From: Olleya sp. Hel_I_94
GTDB lineage: Bacteria > Bacteroidota > Bacteroidia > Flavobacteriales > Flavobacteriaceae
Reading direction: 5' to 3'
DNA: 64,000 nucleotides
Assembly (NCBI RefSeq): GCF_007827365.1
Contig: NZ_VISI01000001.1
Coordinates: 64,501 to 128,500, forward strand
Part shown: piece after piece, positions 1 to 8,897 of the stretch
Position numbering within the stretch: the first letter of the stretch is position 1
Layout: each line of letters begins with the position of its first letter
Notes under the pieces: model-generated
The model's input: only the letters and a program-made list of their open reading frames with translations
Database searches by the model: none
Told to the model about the DNA's origin: nothing
Position numbers and translations under genes: made by a program

Positions 1-356
1 CCCATTCTGTTAATAATCCCTTGATCGTCTTTTAGCCTAAACAGACGTTTTTTTGGATTACCAACCTGACCTTTTGGCGTAACAGTACCAACCTCTATAA
101 AACCGAAACCAAAGTTTGCCAATTCATTATATAACACCGCATTTTTATCAAAACCTGCTGCTAATCCCACTGGGTTTTTAAAGGTTAAACCGAAAAGTTT
201 ACGTTCTAATTTAGGATCTTCAATAGTATACAAACGTCTATACAATGACGCCATACCTGGAATCTTAGACGTAACTTTTACTAATGAAAATGTGAAATGA
301 TGAATTTTTTCAGGATCGAAACTAAAAAATAAAGGTCTTAGAAGGGATTTGTACAT
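1..356 (-). CDS. pyrD: Dihydroorotate dehydrogenase (quinone), 5' part
   Basis: This is the N-terminal ~118 residues of a class 2 dihydroorotate dehydrogenase, which oxidises dihydroorotate to orotate at the inner membrane in pyrimidine synthesis and passes electrons to quinone. The rest lies beyond base 1. The ATG is at 354-356. The visible protein opens with the amphipathic helix region of class 2 enzymes ([20 protein letters not shown]). It then shows the flavin-site segment [13 protein letters not shown] and the family motif [15 protein letters not shown]. It is divergent from pepT, and a plausible promoter lies at 372-402. Family assignment is sure; completeness cannot be judged here. 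Confidence 0.93.
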   Translation of the reverse strand, partial: MYKSLLRPLFFSFDPEKIHHFTFSLVKVTSKIPGMASLYRRLYTIEDPKLERKLFGLTFKNPVGLAAGFDKNAVLYNELANFGFGFIEVGTVTPKGQVGNPKKRLFRLKDDQGIINRM

Positions 357-371
357 CTTAATAGGTTTGCA

Positions 372-402
372 CAAAAGTAATTCTAATTAAAAAATTGAGC
401 AA
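372..402 (-). promoter_or_regulatory. Putative pyrD promoter
   Basis: Read on the minus strand, a TTG (complement of 400-402) is followed after 20 nt by TACTTTTG (complement of 372-379). This fits the Bacteroidota housekeeping consensus TTG-N17-23-TAnnTTTG and sits 16 bases upstream of the pyrD ATG. It is a visual match only; no transcript data are available. Confidence 0.4.
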
Positions 403-463
403 TTCAAAAGCTAAAAAACTTAATAATTGTAACTTTATACCCTGAATTAAAAGTTAAAGAAAA

Positions 464-1705
464 ATGATTTCAAAAGAAGATATAATTAAAAGATTTGTAG
501 GTTACGTAACTGTGGATACTGAGTCTGATCCAGCAAGCGACACAACACCTAGTACTGCTAAACAATGGGATTTAGCAAATGCATTAGTAGACGAGCTAAA
601 AGCTATTGGTTTAGAAGAGGTCACTATAGACAAGCACGCTTATATAATGGCAACTTTACCTAGTAATGTGGATCATGATGTGCCAACTATTGGATTTATT
701 TCTCATTTTGATACAACTCCAGATTTTACAGGTGCTAATGTAAAGCCTCAAATTATAGATAGGTACGATGGTAAAGACATTATTTTAAATAAAGAAGAAA
801 ATATTGTATTGTCTCCAGATTATTTTGAAGACCTACTATTATACAAAGGTCAAACATTAATTACAACAGACGGAACAACACTTTTAGGAGCAGATGATAA
901 AGCTGGTATTACAGAGATTGTATCTGCAATGGAATATCTTGTTGCTAACCCACAAATCAAACACGGAAAAATTAGAGTTGGTTTTACACCTGACGAAGAA
1001 ATTGGTCGTGGTGCACATAAATTTGATGTTGAAAAATTTGGTGCAAATTGGGCTTACACAATGGATGGTAGCCAAATTGGAGAATTAGAATACGAAAACT
1101 TTAATGCTGCAGGAGCGGTTGTAAAAGTAAAAGGAAAAATTGTACATCCAGGATATGCCAAAGGTAAAATGGTTAACTCAATGTACATTGCTACAGAGTT
1201 TATCAACTCGTTACCAAGATTAGAAACTCCAGAACACACTGAAGGTTACCAAGGATTTTTCCACCTGTACTCTATTTCTGGAGAAGTAGAAGAAACTGTT
1301 TTAGAATACATTATTAGAGATCACGATTTAGGTCATTTTGAAGCTAGAAAAGAAATGATGCAAAAACTAACCGATGAGCTTAATGAGCAATATGAAAGAG
1401 AAGTTGTGACTATTGAAATTAAAGATCAATATTTTAATATGAAAGAAAAAGTGGAACCTGTAATGCATATTGTTGATATTGCAGAAGAAGCTATGAAGCA
1501 ATTAAATATCAAACCATTGATTAAAGCCATTCGTGGTGGTACAGACGGATCGCAATTAAGTTACATGGGCTTACCTTGTCCAAACATCTTTGCTGGAGGA
1601 CATAATTTTCATGGTCGATATGAGTATGTTCCTGTGGAAAGTATGATAAAAGCAACAGAAGTGATTTGCAAGATTGCCGAAATTACTGCAGAACAAAACA
1701 AGTAA
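464..1705 (+). CDS. pepT: Peptidase T (tripeptide aminopeptidase)
   Basis: This is an M20B-family zinc aminopeptidase that removes the N-terminal residue from tripeptides in the cytoplasm. At 413 aa it has the usual family length. The metal and catalytic residues are visible: H81 and D83 in [12 protein letters not shown]144 in LGADDKAG, the Glu pair 178-179 in [10 protein letters not shown]201 in YTMDGSQIG, and the C-terminal His in [23 protein letters not shown] is the conserved lid/substrate segment. The lipoprotein gene at 1717 starts 11 bp after the stop, so the two are probably co-transcribed. Confidence 0.96.
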   Translation: MISKEDIIKRFVGYVTVDTESDPASDTTPSTAKQWDLANALVDELKAIGLEEVTIDKHAYIMATLPSNVDHDVPTIGFISHFDTTPDFTGANVKPQIIDRYDGKDIILNKEENIVLSPDYFEDLLLYKGQTLITTDGTTLLGADDKAGITEIVSAMEYLVANPQIKHGKIRVGFTPDEEIGRGAHKFDVEKFGANWAYTMDGSQIGELEYENFNAAGAVVKVKGKIVHPGYAKGKMVNSMYIATEFINSLPRLETPEHTEGYQGFFHLYSISGEVEETVLEYIIRDHDLGHFEARKEMMQKLTDELNEQYEREVVTIEIKDQYFNMKEKVEPVMHIVDIAEEAMKQLNIKPLIKAIRGGTDGSQLSYMGLPCPNIFAGGHNFHGRYEYVPVESMIKATEVICKIAEITAEQNK

Positions 1706-1716
1706 AATAAACAACT

Positions 1717-2796
1717 ATGAAAAAGTTATTTCTTTTAACCTTTATTACGTTTAGTCTTATAGCCTGTAAAACGGATAAAACTAAAACAACAATAGATACC
1801 GTAAACCAAGCCATAAAGCAAGATAGCATTATAGTTACCAAAGTAGCAGAATTTACAGGTCAACAAGTAACAGGTGTTACAGTAAGCGATTCTGGTCGTG
1901 TTTTTGTTAACTTTCCGCGTTGGAGACCTACAGTTAAACATTCTGTCACAGAAGTAATTGGCCAACAATCCATTGCTTATCCAAATCAAAAATGGAACAG
2001 TTGGACCACTGATGCTAAAATAACAGATTCTGTTTTTGTAGCTGTGCAATCTGTTGTAGCTTCTAAAAATCAACTGTTTGTAGTAGATACTAGAAATCCA
2101 TTTTTTAAAGGTGTACTATCAAGCCCAAAGCTATTTGTATTTAATTTAGACAACAACAGTTTGCAAAAGGTCTACACCTTGACTGATGCTGTATTTTTTA
2201 AAGACTCTTACATAAATGATGTACGCATTGATAGAGAAAATAACATGGCTTATTTTACAGATTCTGGACATGCAGGTTTGTTAGTTTTAAATTTAGAAAG
2301 TGGACTATTTAAACGTGTATTAACAGACCACAGCTCTACAACCTCTGAGACAGACCATCTAACTATTAATGGTACACAGTGGAAAAATACTGTTCACTCT
2401 GATGGTATAGCACTAAATCCATTAGATAATAAACTGTACTATCATGCTTTAACTGGCTATACATTATATGCCATACCTACGACATTATTGATTAATGGAA
2501 GTGATGAAGCTATTGAAGCTGGAGTAGAAACTATAGCCAAAACAGCTGCTCCTGATGGAATGATATTTGACAAATATGCTAATTTATATTACGCAGATTT
2601 AGAAAATAATGCTATTATAAAAAGAACTCCAGATGGTCAAACAACAACAGTTGTTGAAGGCGATTTAGTCCGTTGGGCAGATACTTTTAGTATTTTTAAT
2701 AATGAGTTATATTACACTAATTCTAGGATAAACGAAATCACAGGACCAATAGCTACCATGACGTTTCAAGTAAATAAAATAGCTTTAGAGGAGTAG
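1717..2796 (+). CDS. Lipoprotein of the MRJP/yellow beta-propeller family
   Basis: The 359-residue protein starts with a lipoprotein signal (FSLIAC, lipidated Cys17), so it is probably anchored in a membrane facing the periplasm. The body matches the major royal jelly protein/yellow family of six-bladed propellers, with segments such as GVTVSDSGRVFVNFPRW, INDVRIDRENNMAYFTDSG and SDGIALNPLDNKLYYHALTG. Bacterial members are often annotated as gluconolactonase-like or L-dopachrome tautomerase-related, but no substrate can be read from the sequence. The gene lies 11 bp after pepT and ends before a strong hairpin terminator. Confidence 0.82.
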   Translation: MKKLFLLTFITFSLIACKTDKTKTTIDTVNQAIKQDSIIVTKVAEFTGQQVTGVTVSDSGRVFVNFPRWRPTVKHSVTEVIGQQSIAYPNQKWNSWTTDAKITDSVFVAVQSVVASKNQLFVVDTRNPFFKGVLSSPKLFVFNLDNNSLQKVYTLTDAVFFKDSYINDVRIDRENNMAYFTDSGHAGLLVLNLESGLFKRVLTDHSSTTSETDHLTINGTQWKNTVHSDGIALNPLDNKLYYHALTGYTLYAIPTTLLINGSDEAIEAGVETIAKTAAPDGMIFDKYANLYYADLENNAIIKRTPDGQTTTVVEGDLVRWADTFSIFNNELYYTNSRINEITGPIATMTFQVNKIALEE

Positions 2797-2820
2797 TAGA
2801 ATACTGATTTTCATTGTAAT

Positions 2821-2850
2821 AAAAAGCCAAAACAACTGTTTTGGCTTTTT
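2821..2850 (+). terminator. Rho-independent terminator after the pepT/MRJP unit
   Basis: A perfect inverted repeat (AAAAAGCCAAAAC, a 4-nt loop region, GTTTTGGCTTTTT) ends in a T-run 25 bp after the lipoprotein stop. It is the clear end of the pepT operon. Confidence 0.85.
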
Positions 2851-2862
2851 GTTTTGTAACCC

Positions 2863-2891
2863 TTTGGTGTTCTAATAATTTAATATATTTT
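2863..2891 (+). promoter_or_regulatory. Possible promoter of the beta-barrel gene
   Basis: TTTG at 2863-2866 is followed after 17 nt by TATATTTT (2884-2891), one base off TAnnTTTG. It lies just behind the previous terminator and leaves a 5' leader of about 70 nt before the ATG at 2968. This is a weak visual match. Confidence 0.3.
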
Positions 2892-2967
2892 AGTTTAGAT
2901 GGAAAATTATTTTTTTTTCAAAATCAATTCACTATAAATCAAATAATTAAATTAAAAAACCAAACCA

Positions 2968-4188
2968 ATGAAAAAACATTTACTATTTTTTTTGACCACT
3001 ATTTTAAGTATAAGTGGCTATTCCCAAATCACTTTTAATAATGGCTACTATATAGATAATGCTAATCAAAAAATTAATTGCCAAATTAAAAATATTGACT
3101 GGAAAAATAATCCAACTGAATTTGAATATAGATTGTCAGAAAATAGTGATTACCAAACAGCTTCAATAACAACAGTTAAGGAGTTTAATATTAATGACGA
3201 CATAAAATACATACGAGCAAAAGTTGATATTGATAGATCTAGTAATAAACTTGAAAAATTAAGTAATAATAAAAGACCTACTTTTAAAGAGGAAGAACTT
3301 TTTTTAAAAGTATTAGTTGAAGGAGAATTTATGTTATTTCAATATGTAGACAACAATCTATCACGATATTTTTACAGTAAAAATAATAGCGATATCGAGC
3401 AGTTAATTTACAAATCTTATAAATCTGATTATAATAAAGTTAATACAAATAATAGGTTTAGACAACAGTTATGGAATGATTTAAAATGTCCAACATTTGA
3501 ATTAAGTGACATTGAAAATTTAAAATACAAGAAACAATCGTTAGTTAACTTTTTCGAAAAATATAACACGTGCAATAACTTAGAGTATAAAGTCTTTGAT
3601 CAAAGTAAAAAGGATTTGTTTAATTTAAACATTAGACCTCAAATAAGAAATACATCACTTGCTTTTCAACACGACAATACTGACAATAAAGACACTGACT
3701 TTGGTAGTAAAACAGGTTTTGCAATTGGATTAGAAGCAGAATTTATACTTCCTTACAACAAAAACAAATGGGCAGTTATAGTTGAGCCAACATACCAAAA
3801 TTTTAATGTAGAAAAAACCTCAAATGTAAGAGAAGTATCTGGAGGCATTTTAATCACTTCTATTAAATATAGTTCTATTGAAATTCCTTTAGGGCTAAGA
3901 CATTATTTCTTTTTAAATAATGATTCTAAAATATTTTTAAACGCCTCATACGTTATTGATTTAGGGACAAATTCCATAATAGAATTTGAAAGAAAAGATG
4001 GCTCTAAATTATCACCTTTAGAGATTGAAACTAGACCAAATGCAGCCTTTGGATTAGGCTACAAACATAACGACAAATATAGTTTAGAAATAAGATACCA
4101 AACTAACAGACAGTTTTTTGGTAATGACCTTTCTTGGACTTCTGATTACAAATCAATAGCAGTAATTTTTGGGTATACCATATTTTAA
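2968..4188 (+). CDS. Secreted outer-membrane beta-barrel protein, function unknown
   Basis: The 406-residue protein has a clear signal peptide (residues 1-19, ending SGYSQ). A middle region of about 200 residues is charged and shows no recognisable domain. The C-terminal ~170 residues look like an outer-membrane barrel of the OMP_b-brl_2 type: GSKTGFAIGLEAEFILPYN, WAVIVEPTYQNF, SSIEIPLGLRHYFFL, AAFGLGYKHNDKYSLEIRY, ending in an aromatic-terminated strand (IAVIFGYTIF). Such proteins are common and largely uncharacterised in Flavobacteriaceae. It is flanked by a terminator on each side, so it is probably monocistronic. Confidence 0.72.
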   Translation: MKKHLLFFLTTILSISGYSQITFNNGYYIDNANQKINCQIKNIDWKNNPTEFEYRLSENSDYQTASITTVKEFNINDDIKYIRAKVDIDRSSNKLEKLSNNKRPTFKEEELFLKVLVEGEFMLFQYVDNNLSRYFYSKNNSDIEQLIYKSYKSDYNKVNTNNRFRQQLWNDLKCPTFELSDIENLKYKKQSLVNFFEKYNTCNNLEYKVFDQSKKDLFNLNIRPQIRNTSLAFQHDNTDNKDTDFGSKTGFAIGLEAEFILPYNKNKWAVIVEPTYQNFNVEKTSNVREVSGGILITSIKYSSIEIPLGLRHYFFLNNDSKIFLNASYVIDLGTNSIIEFERKDGSKLSPLEIETRPNAAFGLGYKHNDKYSLEIRYQTNRQFFGNDLSWTSDYKSIAVIFGYTIF

Positions 4189-4214
4189 ATAGCTATACAG
4201 TACAAAAGCAATAT

Positions 4215-4248
4215 AAACCTAAGCTATAATTTTATAGTTTAGGTTTTT
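4215..4248 (+). terminator. Rho-independent terminator
   Basis: The inverted repeat AAACCTAAGCTATA (4215-4228) / TATAGTTTAGGTTT (4233-4246) has one G-U pair and continues into T residues 26 bp after the barrel-protein stop. Confidence 0.75.
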
Positions 4249-4325
4249 ACAAAGCATTATCTTTAATGACTATTAATTTATAAGTTGTTTTTTTATCTTA
4301 AAACAGTTTAAATTTACTATACTTA

Positions 4326-4760
4326 ATTATCAAAACAACTATTACACAAAACAATACTATTGACGCTTTAGAAGCAGACTATTTATACGTCAAAACCTCT
4401 CAGATACCAGAAGCAGGCAATGGGTTATATACTGCTATAGATATATATAAGGATGAAATTATTTCCATTTTTAAAGGAGAAATTCTTGATGCATCAGAAG
4501 CAGCACACAGAGCGCAACAAAACTTAGATCGTTATTTTATTAATTTATTAGATGGTCGCATCATGGATAGTATGCATACCGACTGTTTTGCTAAATATGC
4601 AAACGATAGTAAAGGCAAAAACAATAGTCCATTAAAAAACAATGCTAAAATAGGTTTAGACGATGATGGTAATGTTTGTATTATAGCAACGAAACAGATT
4701 GTTTCTGGTGAAGAAATTTTTTGTGGTTATGGTAAGCGATACTGGAAAAAACACAGGTAA
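4326..4760 (+). CDS. SET-domain protein (putative lysine methyltransferase), no standard start codon
   Basis: The reading frame is open from 4302 to the TAA at 4758-4760 and encodes a compact SET domain of about 144 residues. It starts with LYVKTSQIPEAGNGLYTA (the usual entry strand with the Gly-rich SAM turn). It continues through DGRIMDSMHTDCFAKYAND (NHS-like segment, here NDS) to IATKQIVSGEEIFCGYG with the closing GEE..YG motif. SET proteins transfer methyl from S-adenosylmethionine to lysine; the substrate is unknown. The first in-frame ATG (4563) would delete half the domain, and no ATG, GTG or TTG lies between 4302 and the domain start. The ATT at 4326 is only a suggestion, and the gene may have lost its start. 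It sits between two unrelated genes. Confidence 0.6.
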   Translation: MIKTTITQNNTIDALEADYLYVKTSQIPEAGNGLYTAIDIYKDEIISIFKGEILDASEAAHRAQQNLDRYFINLLDGRIMDSMHTDCFAKYANDSKGKNNSPLKNNAKIGLDDDGNVCIIATKQIVSGEEIFCGYGKRYWKKHR

Positions 4761-4882
4761 TTTAAAACGAGATAAAGTTTTATCATTAATTTTAAAATAA
4801 ACATCTACAATTGATTTTTTCTAAGGACAAAAAAAATTAAATTTGCATCAAAAAGCAACTAACCCTATTTTAATCTTACCCT

Positions 4883-5260
4883 TTGGAAAATAAACAAGCC
4901 ATTACTGTAATAGACCGTATTCTGAAAAACTTAGACGCTACAGGTATTACTTCAGATACATTAATAGACGATATTAAAACTTTAAGAACTTATACTATTG
5001 AGGTAGAAAACCCTTTGGCAGTAAAAGTCCTTCGTTATACTTATGAGCATATCGAAAATAACGACTCTTTTCTTATACCAATACCAGAGGATACACCATT
5101 AGAGGATGAATCATTAGAATCTGATACAGAAGATGTTATAGAAACAGAATTAGATCCAATAGAGAGTTTAAAGTATGTGATTTCATTAATTAGAAATCTT
5201 GACAATGCTTCTAACATATCAGATTTAAAATATTACAAAAAAGCTTTAGTAGATTTTTAA
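4883..5260 (+). CDS. Hypothetical acidic protein with an internal repeat
   Basis: The 125-residue protein starts with TTG at 4883, the only sensible start. No known family is recognised. It is soluble with no signal peptide or membrane segment. A very acidic centre (residues ~80-105) separates two similar helical segments, VIDRILKNLDATGITSD near the N-terminus and VISLIRNLDNASNISD near the C-terminus, suggesting duplication of a helical unit. A TAAATTTG element at 4838-4845 could be a -7 box, but the nearest upstream TTG is 24 nt away. It ends before a strong terminator and appears to be a single-gene unit. Confidence 0.6.
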   Translation: MENKQAITVIDRILKNLDATGITSDTLIDDIKTLRTYTIEVENPLAVKVLRYTYEHIENNDSFLIPIPEDTPLEDESLESDTEDVIETELDPIESLKYVISLIRNLDNASNISDLKYYKKALVDF

Positions 5261-5306
5261 TTTATTAAAAGCAATTATAAGTTTAATATACTTATTTATA
5301 TAAATA

Positions 5307-5344
5307 AAAGCCTTTATCAGTATATCTGTTAAAGGCTTTTTTTA
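5307..5344 (+). terminator. Rho-independent terminator
   Basis: AAAAGCCTTT (5307-5316) pairs with AAAGGCTTTT (5331-5340) and is followed by a T-run, 47 bp after the stop of the acidic protein gene. Confidence 0.75.
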
Positions 5345-5395
5345 TTCTGAAATTATATTCAGACATATCTTAGAATAAATAAAATTATAACGCAT

Positions 5396-5428
5396 AAAAA
5401 AGCCTTCTTAAATTTAAGAAGGCTTTTT
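5396..5428 (-). terminator. Terminator of tRNA-Tyr
   Basis: A near-perfect hairpin (GCCTTCTTA...AAGAAGGC) lies a few bases beyond the 3' end of the minus-strand tRNA, with T-runs on both strands. It terminates the tRNA transcript and could act as a second terminator for the plus strand. Confidence 0.75.
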
Positions 5429-5435
5429 AAAAATG

Positions 5436-5517
<82 letters not shown>

Positions 5518-5528
5518 AAAACTGATTG

Positions 5529-5559
5529 CAAATATATTTAAGTTTTACTATTAAACAAA
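5529..5559 (-). promoter_or_regulatory. Promoter of tRNA-Tyr
   Basis: On the minus strand TTTG (complement of 5556-5559) is followed after exactly 19 nt by TATATTTG (complement of 5529-5536), a full match to the Bacteroidota consensus. It ends 11 nt before the mature tRNA 5' end, as expected for a stable-RNA promoter. Confidence 0.75.
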
Positions 5560-5650
5560 CAAAAAAGTACTGTTTTTTGATGTCATTTTTTTCGGTATTG
5601 ATTTTTAATAAGTTAGCTTCAATTTATTTTTAATTAAAAATAATAAACTA

Positions 5651-5684
5651 AAAAAAGCGTAACATTTTTAGTGTTACGCTTTAA
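5651..5684 (-). terminator. Terminator of the TonB receptor gene
   Basis: The inverted repeat AGCGTAAC / GTGTTACGCT, with A-rich sequence that becomes a U-run on the minus strand, sits 18 bp after the receptor stop codon. Confidence 0.8.
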
Positions 5685-5701
5685 AGACTAACTCAATTTA
5701 T

Positions 5702-8080
5702 TTAAAATTTGTAGGTTAAAATTCCTGCAAAATTTCTTGGGTCTGTTTGATTAATATAGCTGGTTCTATAAGCGTTGTAACCTATTGAATCAAATACATT
5801 ATTAACCAACACTCTAAAATTCCAATGGTTATTTAAAGTATAAGCAACTTGAGCATTGACCTGTGTGTAAGCTTCAACATTAAAAGGCTCTTGATTTGGA
5901 ACAATCCCTTGGTGAGTAACAGCACCTGAACTCCAGTCATTAATAGGTCGTTCGCCAGTATAATATACTCCTCCTCCAACAGACAAACCTTCAAGTTGTT
6001 GTTTAAAGCTATAGTTAGCATAAATATTAAAAGTATGCTTTGGTGTATTTAATGGTGCAGATCCATAGACATAAGATGTATGCTCCTTATACTGTGCATC
6101 AATGTATGAATATCCCGTAATTACTTCCAAGTTATCCAAAACACGACCACTTAATTCCACTTCAACACCTTTTCTCTCATCATTACCACCTTTTGCATAA
6201 TATCCAGTTTCTTCCCAGTTAATATCATAAACAGGAAGATTAATGTCTTTATTATTTATTTTAAAATAAGTTAAGTTAAAACGCAACCTACTATTTAACC
6301 AATTTGTTTTAATACCAGTTTCAAATTGATCATAACGTTCGTTACCTAATTCATTACCATTAACATCTAATCTAGTTCCTGTTCTAGGATACGAACTGTT
6401 TGTATAAGAAGCAAACAGATTAATGTTTTGAAAAGGTGATATAATAATACCTCCTAATGGATTAAAAGCATCACTTTCGGTAGTTTCAGTGTCTGTAATT
6501 GTTCTTGTTTTACTGTAACGTAAACCAAAAAAACCTTTTAAATATTTATTAAAAGTAACCACATCCTGAGCAACAAAACCAAAAGCTTTAGATTTTGCAG
6601 CTAATGCGGATTGTGTAGACAGTGTAATATCATTTGGTAATTTATCACTATTACTTGCAAACACGTCTATAGTATCTATAATAGATACATTTTGTGAAGT
6701 TGTGTTATAATTAGTCGTACGATAATCAAAACCAACTTGAAATGTATGAGAAATAGTTCCTGTTTTTAATTGATCACCAACTAAATCAAATTGCAGCACA
6801 CTGTTATTATCTGCTCTTGTTGACACTGAATAACCTCTAGATTTTTGATTATATATTGCGTTACCATCAACATCACTAACAACACTACCTAGACTTGCAC
6901 CTTTGTCATCCAAATCCAAATTTGACTTATAATAGGCACCTTTAAGACTCAACTTATCAGATAACTCACGATCAAGTCTAACTGCATATGTTGTGTTAGT
7001 TGTTAATGATTTATCATTCTCAAAACCTAAAAATTGATCATAAGGTAAATCATAAATCAAATTCTGGTCATTATCTCCAAGATTAACAGTACCAACGTCT
7101 GGTGTCCTACTATCTTCAAAATAATCCAACTCAAAAGTTACAGTCGTTTTGTCGTCAGCCTTCCATTGAAATGAAGGATTGATATAAAATCTATCAGAAG
7201 TAATTCCGTCTCTATAGCTATCAGCACGCTCTAATGCACCATTTAATCTAAATGCAGTCGTTTTGGATGTATTTAAAGGTCCATAAACATCAAAAGTTGT
7301 TCTTGCTTGACCAAAGCTTCCTCCTCTAAGTGACACATTGCCTCCAAACTCGTATTTAGGTGTTTTGGTTACAATATTAATTATTCCACCTGGACTTCCT
7401 AAATCTGTAGCAACACCTTGTGTAACTGATGCTGCGCCTTTTAAGACTTGTATATTATCAACACCTTGCATATCTGTTAGTATCCCTTGACCTCTAAAAT
7501 CTGAATGTACTCTAACTCCATTTTTTAAAATAGGAATCCCTCTAAATCCACGAGAAGACATACTCTCCCTTTTATTACCATATGTTGCAAATGTATAAAC
7601 TCCAGGTACATTTTTTACAGCATCCGAAATGGTTAAATTACCTTGTTGCTCAATCACTTTTTCAGAAATAATAGAAATACTCTGAATTTGTTCATAAGGC
7701 GCTAAAGGCAATCTGGTTAAAGCCTCAATTTTATCTGGATGTGTAAAACGACTTCCAAAAACTTCAACTTCGTCCAAATCGCCATCATATTGTAATTTAA
7801 ATGATATAGATTTCGTTTCATTATCCGTAATAGTTATGTCTTGTTTAATTGACGTATAACCTACTGAAGATACTTTGATAGTATAACTTCCAGCCTTTAC
7901 ATCTTCAAGGATAAAAAACCCATCAACATTAGCTGATACTCCTACATTAATCTCTTCTAATAAGATGGTTGCAAATGGAATTTTTTCGTCGGAATTACTA
8001 GTCACAACTCCTGTAATTTTGGATTGCGAGAATGATAATTGAACTGCTAAAATTAGTATAAAACTTATTTTTTTAAACAT
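5702..8080 (-). CDS. TonB-dependent siderophore-type receptor
   Basis: The 792-residue outer-membrane receptor should import an iron-siderophore or similar ligand using TonB energy. A signal peptide (about 1-18, ending LSFSQ) is followed by a carboxypeptidase-regulatory-like beta-sandwich (about 20-100: SKITGVVTSNSDEKIPFATI), typical of Bacteroidota. Next come the plug (SISIISEKVIEQQGNLTISD, SSRGFRGIPILKNGV, VLKGAASVTQG, GSPGGIINIVTKTP) and a 22-strand barrel ending in an aromatic residue (GILTYKF). The plug pattern resembles the FhuA/ferrichrome branch rather than SusC. No SusD-like partner is adjacent. The exact promoter at 8112-8142 and the dyad at 8147-8159 suggest regulated, probably metal-responsive, expression (inference). 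Confidence 0.9.
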   Translation of the reverse strand: MFKKISFILILAVQLSFSQSKITGVVTSNSDEKIPFATILLEEINVGVSANVDGFFILEDVKAGSYTIKVSSVGYTSIKQDITITDNETKSISFKLQYDGDLDEVEVFGSRFTHPDKIEALTRLPLAPYEQIQSISIISEKVIEQQGNLTISDAVKNVPGVYTFATYGNKRESMSSRGFRGIPILKNGVRVHSDFRGQGILTDMQGVDNIQVLKGAASVTQGVATDLGSPGGIINIVTKTPKYEFGGNVSLRGGSFGQARTTFDVYGPLNTSKTTAFRLNGALERADSYRDGITSDRFYINPSFQWKADDKTTVTFELDYFEDSRTPDVGTVNLGDNDQNLIYDLPYDQFLGFENDKSLTTNTTYAVRLDRELSDKLSLKGAYYKSNLDLDDKGASLGSVVSDVDGNAIYNQKSRGYSVSTRADNNSVLQFDLVGDQLKTGTISHTFQVGFDYRTTNYNTTSQNVSIIDTIDVFASNSDKLPNDITLSTQSALAAKSKAFGFVAQDVVTFNKYLKGFFGLRYSKTRTITDTETTESDAFNPLGGIIISPFQNINLFASYTNSSYPRTGTRLDVNGNELGNERYDQFETGIKTNWLNSRLRFNLTYFKINNKDINLPVYDINWEETGYYAKGGNDERKGVEVELSGRVLDNLEVITGYSYIDAQYKEHTSYVYGSAPLNTPKHTFNIYANYSFKQQLEGLSVGGGVYYTGERPINDWSSGAVTHQGIVPNQEPFNVEAYTQVNAQVAYTLNNHWNFRVLVNNVFDSIGYNAYRTSYINQTDPRNFAGILTYKF

Positions 8081-8111
8081 GACACTATTTAGATTTATTA
8101 TAAATAAAGCG

Positions 8112-8142
8112 CAAATATAAATCTCATTTTGATAATCGCAAA
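8112..8142 (-). promoter_or_regulatory. Promoter of the TonB receptor gene
   Basis: On the minus strand TTTG (complement of 8139-8142) is followed after 19 nt by TATATTTG (complement of 8112-8119), an exact match to the Bacteroidota consensus, 32 bases before the ATG. Confidence 0.72.
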
Positions 8143-8146
8143 GTTT

Positions 8147-8159
8147 ATTTAGACTAAAT
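8147..8159. promoter_or_regulatory. 13-bp dyad upstream of the receptor promoter
   Basis: ATTTAGACTAAAT is a perfect 6-1-6 palindrome lying 4 bp upstream of the -33 element of the TonB receptor promoter. Its shape recalls operators of dimeric metalloregulators such as the DtxR/MntR class. The regulator itself is not in this window, so its identity is inference. Confidence 0.45.
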
Positions 8160-8243
8160 CAAAATAAAAAATCATACTTATTTGATATAGAATAGAATAC
8201 CCTTTTAAAAAATATTATCTTTAAAATTTAACTTAAACAGCAA

Positions 8244-8846
8244 ATGAAGAAAATATCATCCATAGAAGAGTATATACAAGATCATCCCAAATTTATAGAC
8301 TCCCTTAACCATTTAAGACACTTACTTTTAAAGGCTGGCTTAAAAGAAACTATAAAATGGAATGCTCCTGTTTATATGATTGAAGGAAAAAATGTGATTG
8401 GTTTAGGTGCTTTTAAACATCATTATTGCTTATGGTTTTTTAATGGCAGCTTATTGACTGACAAACAAAATATATTACATAATGCGCCAGAAGGAAAAAC
8501 TAAAGCTTTGCGACAACTACGTTTTAATGATACAAGTGATTTATCCGAAACGTTACTAATGTCTTACATCGAGGAAGCCATAATAAATCAAAAAAATGGT
8601 AAGAACATTAAAACTATTAAAACTACAGTAAAAGATATTGTGATACCTGATGAATTACAAAGTGTTTTTAAAGAAGATAACATACTTTTAAAGGCGTTTA
8701 AAGCTTTAACACCATCTAAACAGCGTGAATACTGTAACTATATAAGTGAAGCCAAAAGAGAGGCTACAAAACTATCTAGAATAGATAAAATAACACCTAT
8801 GATTGTTAAAAATAAGGGTTTACATGATAAGTATAAAAATTGCTAA
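8244..8846 (+). CDS. YdeI/OmpD-associated family protein (DUF1801)
   Basis: The 200-residue cytoplasmic protein has an N-terminal DUF1801 fold (residues ~10-115: LRHLLLKAGLKETIKWNAPVY, GLGAFKHHYCLWFFNGSLL). The C-terminal YdeI-type segment has the characteristic LTPSKQREYCNYISEAKREATKLSRIDKI. Such proteins are widespread; some are linked to bacteriocin protection or stress, but the biochemical role is unsettled. It is divergent from the TonB receptor across 163 bp and convergent with yajC, with a shared hairpin between them. Confidence 0.85.
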   Translation: MKKISSIEEYIQDHPKFIDSLNHLRHLLLKAGLKETIKWNAPVYMIEGKNVIGLGAFKHHYCLWFFNGSLLTDKQNILHNAPEGKTKALRQLRFNDTSDLSETLLMSYIEEAIINQKNGKNIKTIKTTVKDIVIPDELQSVFKEDNILLKAFKALTPSKQREYCNYISEAKREATKLSRIDKITPMIVKNKGLHDKYKNC

Positions 8847-8850
8847 ATAA

Positions 8851-8876
8851 AAAAGGCGACCAATTGGTCACCTTTT
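8851..8876. terminator. Bidirectional terminator between the YdeI gene and yajC
   Basis: AAAAGGCGACC / GGTCACCTTTT around an AATT loop (one mismatch) lies between two convergent stop codons, with A/T runs on both flanks suiting either direction. Confidence 0.7.
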
Positions 8877-8897
8877 AATATATAATCTAGCTGTAAA

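Noticed and set aside
884..1239. Reading frames on both strands inside pepT
   Set aside because: They lie in alternative frames of a well-supported enzyme gene and encode no recognisable protein.
4563..4760. Short 65-aa gene starting at ATG 4563
   Set aside because: It is only the C-terminal half of the SET domain; the same frame continues upstream with clear SET sequence to 4302.
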